DNA of 64,000 nucleotides. Source: Myotis daubentonii (taxonomy: Eukaryota; Chordata; Mammalia; Chiroptera; Vespertilionidae). Below are positions 21,870 through 33,384 of the stretch, piece by piece (positions within the stretch are counted from its first letter, which is position 1; the number at the start of each line of letters is the position of its first letter). The notes under the pieces were generated by a model. The model searched no databases and was not told the origin of the DNA. It saw only the letters and a list, made by a program, of their open reading frames with translations. The DNA lies in assembly GCF_963259705.1 (NCBI RefSeq), contig NC_081840.1:6071062-6135061 (forward strand), read 5' to 3'. Made by a program: the position numbers and the translations under genes.

Positions 21870-23340
21870 TCCGTGTGGGGGATTGCGAGGTGGGCTGGGG
21901 TGCACTTTCTCTCCTGCTTTTCGCCATCCTCCCCCACAGCACCCCCTTCCCTACCTGCCTTTATTCGGCCAAGCCCAGAGGAGCCTGCACAGCCGCCCAG
22001 GGCCCAAGGACCAGGAGGGGCCTGGGAGGCCACGAAGATGGCCGGCTGTCCGGCAGGCTTCCTGACCACAGCGATGCTGACACTGCTATTAACACTGAGC
22101 CAGCACTTACCGAGCCTTTGCCGGGCACCAGGACTCTCGCACGGGCCAGGCGAGGAAGGGGTTGTGTCCTCACGTGAAGACTCAGGGGCATTGTCGGGCA
22201 TGATGTTCCCTTTCTTGCCAGCGAGGAGTGCGTGAAAGGAGGGACCTGGGCGGAGCTCTGGGCATAGAGCGTGCACACAGGGGCTAGTTAACAACCCGTC
22301 CTGATAACCAGACACGTATCCTAGGGCTCTTCTTCCTCTGAGACCTCCCTGCCCGCTGACCTCTGCCCCTTCCCTGCCCGACCCGCCGCCAGGCCGAACC
22401 ACATCAAGGGCAGAGGCGTGTCTTTGGAGGATTCTTGTACATTTCCAACTCGACGTTCACTTTGATCAAGAAAAACCAACCAGAGACTGATGTGTGGCCG
22501 AGGGAGGCTGGTGCGGGGTCTGCGGGATCAATCACCTGTGGCCGGGGGTTCTCGGGGCCGCTGTGCGGGTCGGCATTGACGGCTGGCTGACAGGGGCGCC
22601 TGGAGCCCGCGATGCGGCTGCCCAGGTGGGAAAGGTTGGATTGCAGGGCCTGTTTGTATTGCTTTTGGCCAAAGGCCTTCTGGAGAGCGCAGGGCTGTGC
22701 CCTCTGGGAGGGTCAGAGTTCAGGACAGCTGATCGCAGGACTGACTTAATGAGAGGGCTCTCGCGGATGCATCTCAGGGCTGGTTGGGCCGCGGTGCGGG
22801 GCCGAGGTGATGAGCGAGGAGGCGGCCAGAAGAGCCGGCCGGCCCAGCACTGTGTGCCCTCTCTGTCCCCACTCCGAGGCCTTGGCCGTGTGTCATGTTC
22901 CAGGACAAGGGAGACCCCACACGGAGACTCAGCAATTACAGAAAATGAAAGGCACCCGCATCTTGTCTCGCCGCCTCCCCAGTGTTGAGACTCAGACTCC
23001 GAGCACGTGAGCCTAATCGATGTCTAACGATGCGGTAGTTATCCACACGCCTCCCCGTGTCTTGGCCGAGCGTCCACCGTGCCAGGCTCTTTCCCTGCGT
23101 TTGGACTAGAAAGCTAAGCAGGGTGAGCGGTCCTCTGAGCCCATTTACCTGGGGACGGCGCTCCGATCCTGCCCACCTGCCCTGGGCCGCGCCTCATTAG
23201 CCCATCCACGCAGCCGGACTCAGCCACGTCGACACTGGCAAGGCCCGCTCCTGCCCGGGGCGAGTGGCTGCTCTGAACCTGGCGGAGGCGGCCTGGAAGG
23301 CGGCTCGGGGGCAGGGTCACAGTGCACAGCCAGACAGGTG
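21870..23340. other. unique GC-rich sequence
   Basis: No gene recognised. Around 22425-22485 an AT-richer stretch includes CACTTTGATCAAGAAA, a TCF/LEF-like site, and might be regulatory. Several open frames overlap on both strands and carry no domain. Confidence 0.4.
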
Positions 23341-23346
23341 AGCCAG

Positions 23347-23966
23347 CAAACGCCCCAGGAGCCCACCGTGAACTATGGCTACGGGCAAACGCCCCAGGAG
23401 CCCACCGTGAACTATGGCTACGGGCAAACGCCCCAGGAGCCCACCGTGAACTATGGCTACGGGCAAACGCCCCAGGAGCCCACCGTGAACTATGGCTACG
23501 GGCAAACGCCCCAGGAGCCCACCGTGAACTATGGCTACGGGCAAACGCCCCAGGAGCCCACCGTGAACTATGGCTACGGGCAAACGCCCCAGGATCCCAC
23601 CGTGAACTATGGCTACGGGCAAACGCCCCAGGAGCCCACCGTGAACTATGGCTACGGGCAAACGCCCCAGGAGCCCACCGTGAACTATGGCTACGGGCAA
23701 ACGCCCCAGGAGCCCACCGTGAACTATGGCTACGGGCAAACGCCCCAGGAGCCCACCGTGAACTATGGCTACGGGCAAACGCCCCAGGAGCCCACCGTGA
23801 ACTATGGCTACGGGCAAACGCCCCAGGAGCCCACTGTGAACTATGGCTACGGGCAAACGCCCCAGGAGCCCACCGTGAACTATGGCTACGGGCAAACGCC
23901 CCAGGAGCCCACCGTGAACTATGGCTACGGGCAAATGCCCCAGGAGCCCACCGTGAACTATGGCTA
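23347..23966. repeat. 39-bp minisatellite, 16 units
   Basis: Sixteen head-to-tail units of 39 bases, each starting CAAACGCCCCAGGAGCCCAC. Units start at 23347 and every 39 bases to 23932. Only a few differences are seen: G to T in unit 7 (GGATCCC), C to T in unit 13 (CCACTGTG), CAAATG at the start of unit 16, and a divergent end of unit 16. Because 39 is a multiple of 3, frames stay open on both strands (plus strand from 23322 and 23338, minus strand to 24283). The predicted peptide repeats (13 residues, QTPQEPTVNYGYG in one frame) have no known homologue and no gene context. Near-identity means recent expansion or homogenisation. Confidence 0.97.
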
Positions 23967-24204
23967 TGCCTCATTCCGTCCCAGGAACGTGCTCCAGACT
24001 GCAGAGAACTGTCGGGTCTCCACCGGCAGAGCCCCAAGCGGCCAGAGACAAAGCGCCCATCGCCTCTGCTGGCAGCCGGGGACCAGCACCCATCAGGCCG
24101 TCCCAGGCTCCATAACAAGTGGACAGGCTGCCCTTTGTCCCTGGGCACCTTCTGAAGCTGCTGCCAGGAACAGCAGGTATTGGAGGCCAGAGAACAAACG
24201 ATTA

Positions 24205-24226
24205 CGGGGGGGGGGGGGGGGGGGGG
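24205..24226. repeat. poly-G run
   Basis: About 22 consecutive G, capable of forming a G-quadruplex and likely length-polymorphic or a sequencing-difficult site. Confidence 0.95.
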
Positions 24227-24460
24227 CGCTGGGTTATGTCGCGGAAACTCTCGCTGAGCCTTTCTCTGTGCATCAGGAAACACAGCAACCTGCTTCCACT
24301 TTCACGGCCCTGTGCTCCGTCCGGCGGGCAGAGCCCCAGCGCCCGACCGGAACAAGGTTTATAAACATGGGGTGTGTCCTTCTTGCTGACTGAGGGTCAA
24401 CAAGGGGCAGAGGTGCCTCCAAACCCCAGTGCTTTTTTGTCTATAAAACGCCTCATGTGC

Positions 24461-24680
24461 CCTAGCCCGTTTGGCTCAGTGGATAGAACATTGGCCTGCG
24501 GACTGAAGGGTCCCGGGTTCGATTCCAGTCAAGGGCATGTACCTTGGTTGCAGGCTCCTCCCTGGCCCAGGCCCTGGTCGGGGCTCAGGCAGGAGGCAAC
24601 CAATTGGTGTGTTTCTCTCACATCGATGTTTCTCTCTATCACTCTCTCTTCCACTCTCTAAAAATCAATGGGAAAATATT
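24461..24680 (+). repeat. VES SINE
   Basis: CCTAGCCCGTTTGGCTCAGT head, GGGTTCGATTCCAGTCAAGG as intact B box, GCAGGAGGCAACCAATTGG body, then CTCTAAAAATCAATGGGAAA. Close to consensus, hence young. No clear duplication was found. Confidence 0.92.
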
Positions 24681-24689
24681 CTTGGGAGG

Positions 24690-25680
24690 GAGGGAGGGAG
24701 GGACTTGGCCTCTCACACCTGCTGTTCTGTAAACAGATGGTCTCTGAGCACCTGGCTGTCCCCTCCCCGCCCGTCCACGCGGCTACGCTCAGGCAAGGCA
24801 GTTGGGACGGGCAAGGCGATCTGTAGAGAAGGTTTCAATGTCATTTGGGGGGAAAGGCGCCTACTGGTCCCTGAAGCCTGGTGGCGAGGGCCAGGTGTGG
24901 GCCACTCGGCCTCTCCTCCCAGAGAGGCACCCCTTTCGCGGAGCAGCAGGCTCTGGGGTCACTGGCCCTGCCCCAGCACGGAAACCTTGGCGATGGCCCC
25001 AGGTGTCTGCCGCAGGGCCCCCTCCTCCACCGTCCCCTTTGTCCAGGCGTCAGGAAGCGGGCAGGCTGTGCGGGGAAGAGTCCCAGGCACGGGAGAGCCA
25101 TTTGTCTCGCAGAGCGGGATCCTGGTTCTGCGGGCGCCTGAGTGGCGGAGGCTGTACTTTGCGGATCACGCCTGTGAAAGGCCGCAATTGGCCTCTTGGC
25201 TTCTGCGGCTCCCGATGATTCAGCCGGGCCCTGCGGCATTCTCCCCGGAAGTGGTCCCATGCCACCGCTGCCCGCCAGCGTGCCCCCCACTGGGCGTGTC
25301 CCCAATGAGCCCTGGAACCAGAATGAGATGAGCCAATCATCCCACCGTGGGGAAACTGAGGCCCGGAGAGGGGAGGTGGCCTAGCGCGAGTTCTCAGGGG
25401 TCGGTAGATGGCTGGATACCCCGCTGCCTTCAGAGGGGGCAGTGGGTGGGGTCGGGGGCTGTGGCTTCCCTTGTGGAGTGTTTGCGGGAAGACTTCTGGG
25501 ACCCGGAGGCCACAGAGAAAGGAAAGGGTCTACTGAGGGCACCCAAGCAAACATGCACAGGATGAGTGAACGGTAATAAAGCCACAAAAGTCATGGTGCT
25601 GGACGCCGTAGCAACCCTGGGTCATTCTTGACTCCCCGCGGCCTCTCCGGTCCCACAGCCAGGCCGTCAGCCGCTCTGGT
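24690..25680. other. unique GC-rich sequence with a MIR remnant
   Basis: No gene recognised. GGGGAAACTGAGGCCCGGAG at about 25349-25370 is a typical antisense MIR core remnant. Confidence 0.4.
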
Positions 25681-25699
25681 GGGCGCTACGTGTCTCTCG

Positions 25700-25895
25700 A
25701 GCAGTGCTGTCCAGTAGAACTGGCACGAGGAAGGACACCGTCTCGTCTGTGCTCTCGGGCGTGGCTATGGAGCACGTGATGTGTAGCCAGTGCAATCAAG
25801 GAACTGACTTCTTTTTCGTTTAATTATAATTAATTTAAACCCAAACAGCCACCAGGGCTAGAGGCTACCACATGAGACCACAGAGTTTTAGACTA
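25700..25895. mobile_element. hAT-Charlie MITE, degraded
   Basis: CAGTGCTGTCCAGTAGAACT at the left is the usual start of a Charlie-type MITE. The body (GTGATGTGTAGCCAGTGC, AATTATAATTAATTTAAACC, CAGGGCTAGAGGCTACCACA) agrees. The right terminus is decayed. Confidence 0.7.
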
Positions 25896-25924
25896 TATCT
25901 AGAATCCAGCTGCCTTTCCCTCAC

Positions 25925-26600
25925 TCCTAGATAGCCACCCTGTCCCAGCCACTGTCACCTCTCCCTTGGACCACTGCGCTATTCCTTCCAGCCTCCTGCT
26001 CCTGCCGTTGTCCCCGCAGTCTTTTCTGCAGTAGATCTGCTAAAAACCCCGCAGTGCGGCCACCCCTCGAGGCCTTCCTGTGTTCTGCGGGCCCCTTGTG
26101 ATCCCGCCCTGCTGTTCCTCTCATCTGCACACGTGTCCCTGCACCTGCTCTGTCCCCTGCACCTGCTCTGTCCCACGGTCCTCACCACCTGGCTCTTTCT
26201 CTACACGCAATCGTGCTCCTGCCTCAGGACCTTTGCACGGGCAGATCCGTCTGTCCTAAGGCTCTTTCCTGAGATAGTCACATGGCTCGCTGTCTCTCTT
26301 CCTTCAGGCCTCTCCTTAAACTCCACGTGCCCAGCAAGGCCTGTCCTGACAACTTGTATGGGATACAGATTAGCGATGCCCACCCCGCCCACCCGCTTTC
26401 CGCCGATGTGTCTCTCTTCAAAGCATTTACCACCACCTGGCATTTGAATGCTTTTTGGTTTATGGTTTATTCTCTACCTCCCCAGCTAGAATGCAAATTC
26501 ACGAGGGTAGGTTTTTCCCTTCTGTTTTGTTCCCGGATGTGTCCCCTGTTTCTGGGACAGCCTTTGGCACACAGTAGGTGCTCAGTAAATGTTTGGGGAC
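25925..26600 (+). repeat. L2 LINE 3' end
   Basis: The order of CCACTGTCACCTCTCCCTTG, CTCAGGACCTTTGCACGGGC, CACATGGCTCGCTGTCTC, CTAGAATGCAAATTCACGAG and the end CACAGTAGGTGCTCAGTAAA matches the L2 3' region. It is ancient and has no function as a LINE. Confidence 0.85.
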
Positions 26601-27430
26601 AGCAGGTAGAGAACAGCCAACCCTTCCTGTTGCCTAAGAGGAAGGTATGCTTACCCCCAGGTCACAGGTGAGAAGACCGAGGCGGGGGTTAGCTTTAAAC
26701 CCACTGCGTCCACTGGGAAGCCCATATGTACAGCCACCACGTCCCCGCCATGGGACAGGCGCGTCACCCGCCCGGGACCCTTGGTTTCCTTGACGGGGGG
26801 TCTATGTTGAAGGCCAGGGGCTCCACAGGCTCCAGGCCCGATGAGGACTGACTGCAGCCCGTATGAGGGGGGTGGCTGCCAGCGGGTGTGGGACAAGCAT
26901 GCCCTCTGCCTGGCACATGCCCCACTGGGCAGACGAGAGGAGGGGGTAGGGGTGTGGCCAGTGGCAGGACTCGAAGTCTAGGCTGGGTTTCCTGAGGCTT
27001 CTTGTGTAGCACCTGAAGCTTCCTCATCCCTGACTGCCCGCCCTGGCCACTTCCATCTTCTCGTGCTGCCCAGCGCGAGCAGCAGCACCGGGGACCGAGG
27101 CTGCAGAAGTCCACTGCCCGGCCCCGGAGAGTTGCCAGGAGCCTGGGCCAGAGCGGCCTGTGGATGGAGGAGCAGTCCAGGCCCAGCCGGTGTGTGTCCT
27201 GCTGTGTTTGGGGACCTACTGCCTGATATCCAACTCCCCTGTGCTAACCGGACCTGCCCTCCCCAGGCTGGGCCCACACACCACCCCTCAGGCCCGCCTC
27301 CCTGAGCCTGATGGGAGGCAGGGCACACCTCTTCTCACCTGTTTCCTCGAGCCTGCACCTGTCCTGGGCACACCTCTCTGCCTGCTGGGCCGCAGTCTCA
27401 GCCACGGTCTCTACCCTAATGCTGGCCCTG
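26601..27430. other. unique GC-rich sequence
   Basis: No repeat family or exon is recognised. Overlapping open frames lack domains. Confidence 0.4.
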
Positions 27431-28699
27431 CCCTGCTCTGACTAGCCTCCTCCTACAAGTATATAAAAGAGCAATTGATTTTTGTATATTAACCTTGAAA
27501 TAAATGCTTATTAGTTCTAGGAGGTGGGTTTTTTTTGGTTTTTTTGTCAGTTCTTTTGGATCCTCTACATGGACAATCATTTCTTCTGTGAAAAAGACAA
27601 TTATTTCTTCTTTCCCAATCAGTATACCTTTTATTTCACTTTCTTTTCTTATTGCATTAGCTAGAATTTCCAGATTGAGGTTGGAAAAGTGTGCTGAGAA
27701 GGAACCTCCGTGCCTTGTCTTTTATCTTATTGGGAAAGCTTATAGTTTCTCACCATTCAGGGTGATGTTAGCGGTAGTTTTTTTTGCAGATGATTTTTAG
27801 CAAGTTGAGAAAGTTTCCTTCTCTTTTTAATTTACTGAGAGTTTTTATCATGAGTGGATTTGGGATTTTTGCCAAATACCTTTTCGGCATCTATTGCTAT
27901 GATCATGATTATTTAAAGCCCGCTGATGCGATGAGTTGCATTAATTGATTTCCAAATGTTGAACACGCTTTGCATACCTGGAATAAATCCCACTTAGTTG
28001 TGGTTTATTATTCTTTTTATCCATTGTTGGGTTTGATTTGCTGCAATATTATTGAAGACTTTCGCATCTATGTTCATGTGAGCTATTGGCCTGTGGTTTT
28101 CTTTTCTTGTAATGTGTTTGTCTGGCTTTGGAGTTAGAAAGTATTCCCTGAAAGAGACTTTAGAGACCTGGTATAATTTCTTCCTTAAATGTTTGGTAGA
28201 ATTCATCAGTGAGCCCATCTGCGTGTGGTGCTTTCTGTTTTGGAAGGTTAGTAAGTATTGATTTAATTTCATTAATAGATACAGGCCTTTTAAGATTGTC
28301 TGCTGCTTCTTTTGTGAGTTTTGGCAGATTGTGTCTTTCAAGGAGGTGGTCCATTTCATATAGGATATCAAATTTGTGGGTATGGAGCTGTTCAGAGTAT
28401 TCCTTTATTATTCTTTTAATGTCCAAGGGATCTGTAGTGATGGTCCCTCTTTCCTTCTAATATTAGTAAATTGAGTCCCCTCTTTTTCCTTAGACTGCTA
28501 GAGGCTTATTGATTTGATGAATCTTTCCAAAGAATCAGCTTTTGATTTTGCTGATTTTCTCTATCGGTTTCCTGTTTTCAATCCCTTGATTCCTGCTATA
28601 GTTCTTGTTATTTCTTTTCTTCTGCTTCCTTTAGATTTCCTTTGATCTTCTCTTTTGCTAGTTTTCTAAGGTGGAAGTTTAGACCATTTTAGTTATTTT

Positions 28700-28843
28700 A
28701 TTATTTTTTAAAATAGAATGTATTGGGGTGACACTGGTTAACAAAATTATACAGACTTCAGGTGCACAGTTCTACAACACAGTTCTGTATTGCGTGCTTA
28801 CCACCCCCAATCAAGCCTTCATCCAGCTCCATTTATCACCAGG
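28700..28843 (-). repeat. L1 3'-UTR fragment inserted in older L1
   Basis: TGTATTGGGGTGACACTGGT and AAAATTATACAGACTTCAGG are typical of an antisense L1 3' UTR and interrupt the surrounding ORF2 text. Boundaries are approximate. Confidence 0.6.
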
Positions 28844-29115
28844 TAATTGATTTTAGATCTTCCCTCTTCTCTAATATGTGCACTTGATGCTATACGTTTC
28901 CCTCTGAGTACTGCTTTTGCTGTATCCCACAAATTTTGGTAAGTTTCTGTATTCCTTCTCATTTACTTAGTGCAAAGTATTTGTAAATTTCTCTTTTGAC
29001 CCATGTGTTATTTAAATGTGTGTTGTTTAATCGCCAAGTGTTTCGGGATTCCCTAGTACTCTTTTTTTAAAATTGATTGTGGTTTGAGAGCAGACATTAC
29101 ATGATTCTATTCTTT

Positions 29116-29317
29116 TTTTAAAAAATATATTTTTATTGATTTCAGAGAGAAAGGGAGAGGGAGAGAGAGAGATAGAAGCATCAATGATGAGAGAGAACCA
29201 TTGATTGGTTGTGGGATTGAACCCACAACCCAGGCATGTGCCCTTGACTGGAATCAAACCCAGGACCTCTCAGTCCATAGGCTGTCGCTCTATCCACTGA
29301 GCCAAACCAGCTAGGGA
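29116..29317 (-). repeat. VES SINE with perfect 13-base duplication
   Basis: An antisense VES SINE (CTGAGCCAAACCAGCTAGGG at the head side, ATTTTTATTGATTTCAGAG at the tail side). GATTCTATTCTTT is found exactly at 29103-29115 and 29318-29330. Confidence 0.94.
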
Positions 29318-29880
29318 GATTCTATTCTTTAAAATATATTAAGGTATGTCTTCTGCCCAGCATGTGGGTCTACCTTGGTGAATGTTCCATGTGAGCTTGA
29401 GAATAATGTGTAATCTGCTGTTGTTGGATTGAGTAGTCTACAAGGTGTCAGTTTTATCTGGCGATTGACCTATGTCCTCGCTGCTTTGCTGCCTTCTGGA
29501 TCTGTCCATTTCGGATAGAGGGGTGTTGAAGGCTTCAGCTATGCTAGTGGGTGAATCTATTTCTCTTTAAAGTTCTATCAGTTTTGCCTCTGTTGTTAGG
29601 TGCACACACGAAGGATTGTTTTGTCTTCTTGGAGAATTGATTCCTTTATTGTTATGAAATGCCCTTCTTTATCCCTGATAACATCCTTTCCTTTGACATC
29701 TGCTTTGTCAGGAATTAACAGCTACTCCTGCTTTTTTTGGTTAGTCTATTTTTCTCCATCCCGTTACTTTTGTGCCATTCTATTTAAAGTGGTTTCTTTT
29801 AGACAACATATAGTTGGCCCACTCTACCAATCTCTGTCTTTTAATTGGTGGATTTAGACTCGTGACATTCAAAGTGATTA

Positions 29881-30089
29881 TTTTTTAAAAATATATTTTT
29901 ATTGATTTCACAGAGGAAGGGAGAGGAAGAGAGAGATGGAAACATCAATGATGAGAGGGAATCATTGATCAGCGGCCTCCTGCATGCTCCCAGCTGGGGA
30001 TGGAGCCCACAACCCTGGCATGTGCCCTGACCGGGAATCGAACCATGACCTCCTGGTTCATAAGTTGATGCTCAACTATGCCAGCTGGG
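29881..30089 (-). repeat. VES SINE with perfect 13-base duplication
   Basis: An antisense VES SINE, more diverged at its head (CTCAACTATGCCAGCTGGG). TTCAAAGTGATTA at 29868-29880 is repeated exactly at 30090-30102. Confidence 0.94.
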
Positions 30090-30314
30090 TTCAAAGTGAT
30101 TACTGGTATTAATATTAGTTGGATTAATATTGACCACATTTGTTACTATTTTATACTTGTTGCTATTGTTCTTTGTTTCTATTTTTTTGTCTTCCACTCT
30201 TTTTCTATCTTTTGTGGGATTTTTTTTTTTATTAGGAACAACTGTTAAGTACTTGATATTTGGTGATTTATGTATTAAAGTAACTATTCTTTTCTCCCCC
30301 AGCCTTACTCAGAT

Positions 30315-30780
30315 AAAATTAGCAAATAAAATCATATAAATTTAAGGGATACAACATGATGATTTGATATATTGCGAACTGATTACCACCATAAAGTTAG
30401 TTAACACATCCATCACCTCCCACAGTTACCTGTGTGTGTGGTGAGAACTTCTAAGATTTACTATTGCAGCGACTTTCAAGTATACAATACAGTACTGTTG
30501 ACCACAGTCACCAGGTTGGACAGTTGGACTGTCAGAACGTATTCATCTTATACCTGAAAGTATATCCTCTTTGACAAACATTTCCCCATTTCCTTCACAC
30601 CACAGCCCCTGACAATTACAGTTTAACTCTGCTTCTATGATTTGAGCTTTTTAAGATCCACATATACGTGAGATCATATAGTACATGTCTTTCTCTGTCT
30701 GACTTATTTCACTCAGCATAATGCCCTCAAAGTCTATCCATGTTGTTGCATATATTGTCTTTTGTGGTTTTAACTGAGCA
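30315..30780 (-). repeat. older L1 3' UTR, antisense
   Basis: GGGATACAACATGATGATTT, CATCCATCACCTCCCACAGT and CACTCAGCATAATGCCCTCA are familiar antisense L1M 3' UTR and ORF2-end text. It interrupts the surrounding L1. Boundaries are approximate. Confidence 0.65.
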
Positions 30781-31097
30781 TTTTATACAATTCAATTTTT
30801 CCCCCTTTTTAGCAGGTCAGCTATATTTATTTTTTAGTGGTTGCCCTACAGTTTGCAATATACATTTATAGTGAATCCAAGTCTGCTTTCAAATAACATT
30901 TATACCACTTCATAGGTAGTGCAAGAACCTTGTAATAACAAAATGATCCAAATTCCTTCCTCTGATCTTTTGCATTATTGCTGTCATTCATTTTGCTTAC
31001 ATATAAGCGGACATATACATATATAACGCACATACATAACATATATACATTAGCATACATGATCAGATACATTGTTGGTATTATTTTGAATTAATTA

Positions 31098-32598
31098 TCC
31101 AATCTAATAAAAGAGAAACATGGTAATTGGCGTATGACCGCTACCCTTTGCATTGGCTAATCAGCGAGATATGCAAATTAACTGCCAGCCAAGATGGCAG
31201 CCGGCAGCCAGGCAGCTTGAAACTAACATGAGGCTTGCTTGCTTCAGTGACGGAGGACTCCAACGTTCCCCGCCTGCATTGCAGGCCTCTGAGCCTGCAG
31301 TTTAAGAAACATTGTAACAAATATAGAAGCTAAACAAAACCCTAGAAACCTGCTTTCAGCGAGCCGGGATCTCAGAGCTGGAGTTATACATTGTTTCAAT
31401 TATAGAACTGAAACAAACCAGATACCTGCATTTAGGAGCAGAGGCCTAAGAGCTGGAGCCTCAAGCTAAAGCTGGCCCAGAATAAAAAAAGAAAAGAAAA
31501 AAAGGAGCGGTTGGGAGTTTCTGTCACCTGCCAGCCTGAAAACAGCCCTCAGCTCCTCACCCAGACTGGCCAGGCACCCCAGTGGGGACCCCCACCCTGA
31601 AGGGTGTGTGACCAGCTGCAAACAGCCATCATCCCCTCACCCAGGCTGGCCAGGCACCCCAGTGGGGACCCCCACCCTGAACCAGGACACCCTTCAGGGC
31701 AAACCAGCCGGCCCCCACACGTGCACCAAGCCTCTATCTTATATAGTAAAAGGGTAATATGCCTCCCAGCACTGGGATCAGTGGAGCCGTGAGGCCTCTC
31801 GGCACCAGGATCATTGACAGGGGGCAGCGCCCAAACCCCCTGATCGCCCTGCGGCTCTGTGTGTGACAGGGGCGGGGCACAATCTCCCTATCGGCCCTGC
31901 TCTGTTCATGACAGGGGAAGGCACCCCAACCCCCTGATCGGCCCTGCTCTGTGCCTGATACGGAGGAGCTCCCTAACCCCCTGATCGCCCTGCAGCTCTG
32001 TGTGTGACAGGGTGCGGCGCCCCAACCCCCGCACCCCCACGGGCCTTGCTCTATGTGTGACAGGGTAGAGCCATAACCTCCCCATCGGCCCGACCCTGAG
32101 TGTGACAGGGTGCGGCACCCCAACCCCCTGATCCGCCCTGCTGTGTGTGTGACAGGTGGCGGTGCCCCAACTCCCCTATCGGCCCTACTCTGTGAGTGAC
32201 AGGGGGCAGCGCCCCAACCCCCTGATTGGCCCTGCTCTGTGTGTGACAGGGGGTGGCGCCACAACCTGCCCATCGACCCTGCCTTGAGTGTGATGGGTCG
32301 GTGCCCCAACCCCCCAATCAGCCCTACCCTGAGCATGACTGAGGGTGGCATTGCAACTTCCCGATCCGCCCTGCTCTGTGCATGACAGGGGCGGTGCCCC
32401 AACTCCGCAATCGGCCCTACTCTGAGCCCGACCAGGGGCTGCACCTAGGGATTGGGCCTGCCCTCTGCCACCTGGGAGCAGACCTAAGCCAGCAGGTCAT
32501 TATCTCCCGAGGTGTCCCAGACTGCGAGAGGGCGCAGGCCAGGCTGAGGGACCCCCCTTCCCCCCGAGTGCACAAATTTTTGTGCACCGGGCCTCTAG
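31098..32598 (+). mobile_element. chimeric HeliBat-type Helitron, complete
   Basis: Begins TCCAATCTAATAAAAGAG after host A31097 and ends GTGCACCGGGCCTCTAG before host T32599. Joining 31097 to 32599 restores continuous L1 sequence (TTAATTA/TTATCTA). The parts are: a 5' segment with CCAAT/octamer/YY1-like sites (31150-31200), two related short blocks (31320-31450), the fossil junction CTCTA/TCTTATATAGTAAAAGG at 31736-31737, a 45-60-base tandem repeat (about 31800-32430), then the hairpin and CTAG. It has no Rep/helicase gene and is 1,501 bases long. Confidence 0.92.
31800..32430. repeat. internal minisatellite of the Helitron
   Basis: About twelve diverged units around CCCCCTGATCGGCCCTGCTC and TGTGTGACAGGG, the reverse complement of the array at 6030-6960. 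Unit number differs from the other copies. Confidence 0.85.
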
Positions 32599-33030
32599 TT
32601 ATCTATAATTAAGAATAGATCAATTAAGAATAAGAAAAACAAAAGGTTTTATTTTACCTTCACCTATTCTTTCTCCTATGTTCTTTCTTACTTTAGGTTG
32701 CCCTATGTTTCTGACCTATATTATTTTCCTTCTCTCTAAAGACTTTCTTTTAACATTTCTTGAAGTTGGGTCTACTGGCAACCAACTCCCTCAATTTTTG
32801 TTTGTCAGAGAAAGTCCATATTTCTCCTTCACTTTTGAAGAATAGGTTCACAGGGTACAGAATTCTAGATTTATGGGGGTTTTCTCTCAGCACTTTCACA
32901 TCTCACCCCACTGTTTTTTTGTTTGCATGGCTTCCGAGAAGTTGGATGTAATTATTATGTTTGCTCTTCTAAAGATAATGTGCTTTCTTTCCTCTGGCTT
33001 CTTTCATGGTGTTTTCTTTATCATTTTTTA
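32599..33030 (-). repeat. L1 LINE, antisense, continuation after the Helitron
   Basis: Text such as TTTTGTTTGTCAGAGAAAGT, CCTTCACTTTTGAAGAATAG and CTCAGCACTTTCACATC is the antisense form of the L1 5'-side region. Non-functional. Confidence 0.7.
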
Positions 33031-33384
33031 AAAAATCTTTATTATTGAGAGTATTACAGATATTCCTCCTTTTTCCCCCTTTGTCCCCACCACCTGGTTC
33101 CTTCCCCACCCCAGGCCTTTGCCACCCTATTGTCTGTGTCCATAGGCAATGCATATATGCATATAAGATCTTTGTTTAATCTCTTCCCACCCCCACCCCC
33201 TTCCCTCTGAGAATCATCAGTCTGTTCCATTTTCATGCCCTTGATTGTATTTTATTCACCAGTTTATTCTGTTCATCAGATTTTTATTCATTTGATTTTT
33301 AGATGGAATTGTTGATAGATATGTATTTGTTGCCATTTTGTTGTTCATATTTTTTTTTATCTTTTTCTTCTTCTTCTTCTTAAA

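Larger units (their letters stand above)
27440..31097 (-). pseudogene. L1 LINE (ORF2 and upstream), antisense, decayed
   Basis: The minus strand encodes broken L1 ORF2. In the frame ending at 28160 the fragment includes FDILYEMDHLLERHNLPKL and SINEIKSILTNLPKQKAPHA, typical of the segment just before the reverse transcriptase. Stops and frameshifts are frequent. It is interrupted by two VES SINEs (29116, 29881), by an older L1 3' piece (about 28700-28843) and by another (about 30315-30780). At 31097 the L1 is cut by a Helitron and resumes at 32599. Confidence 0.85.

Noticed and set aside
23347..23966. CRISPR array
   Set aside because: Units are contiguous with no unique spacers, and the genome is mammalian.
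23114..24393. Long open frames (351 and 277 codons plus strand; 389 and 205 codons minus strand) as a repeat-protein gene
   Set aside because: They are produced by a 39-bp tandem repeat, which is open in several frames on both strands at once. Outside the array there is no domain, signal or splice context.
24461..24540. tRNA gene
   Set aside because: A and B boxes are present, as in all VES SINEs here, but no cloverleaf with an anticodon arm is maintained and the SINE body and A-tail follow directly.
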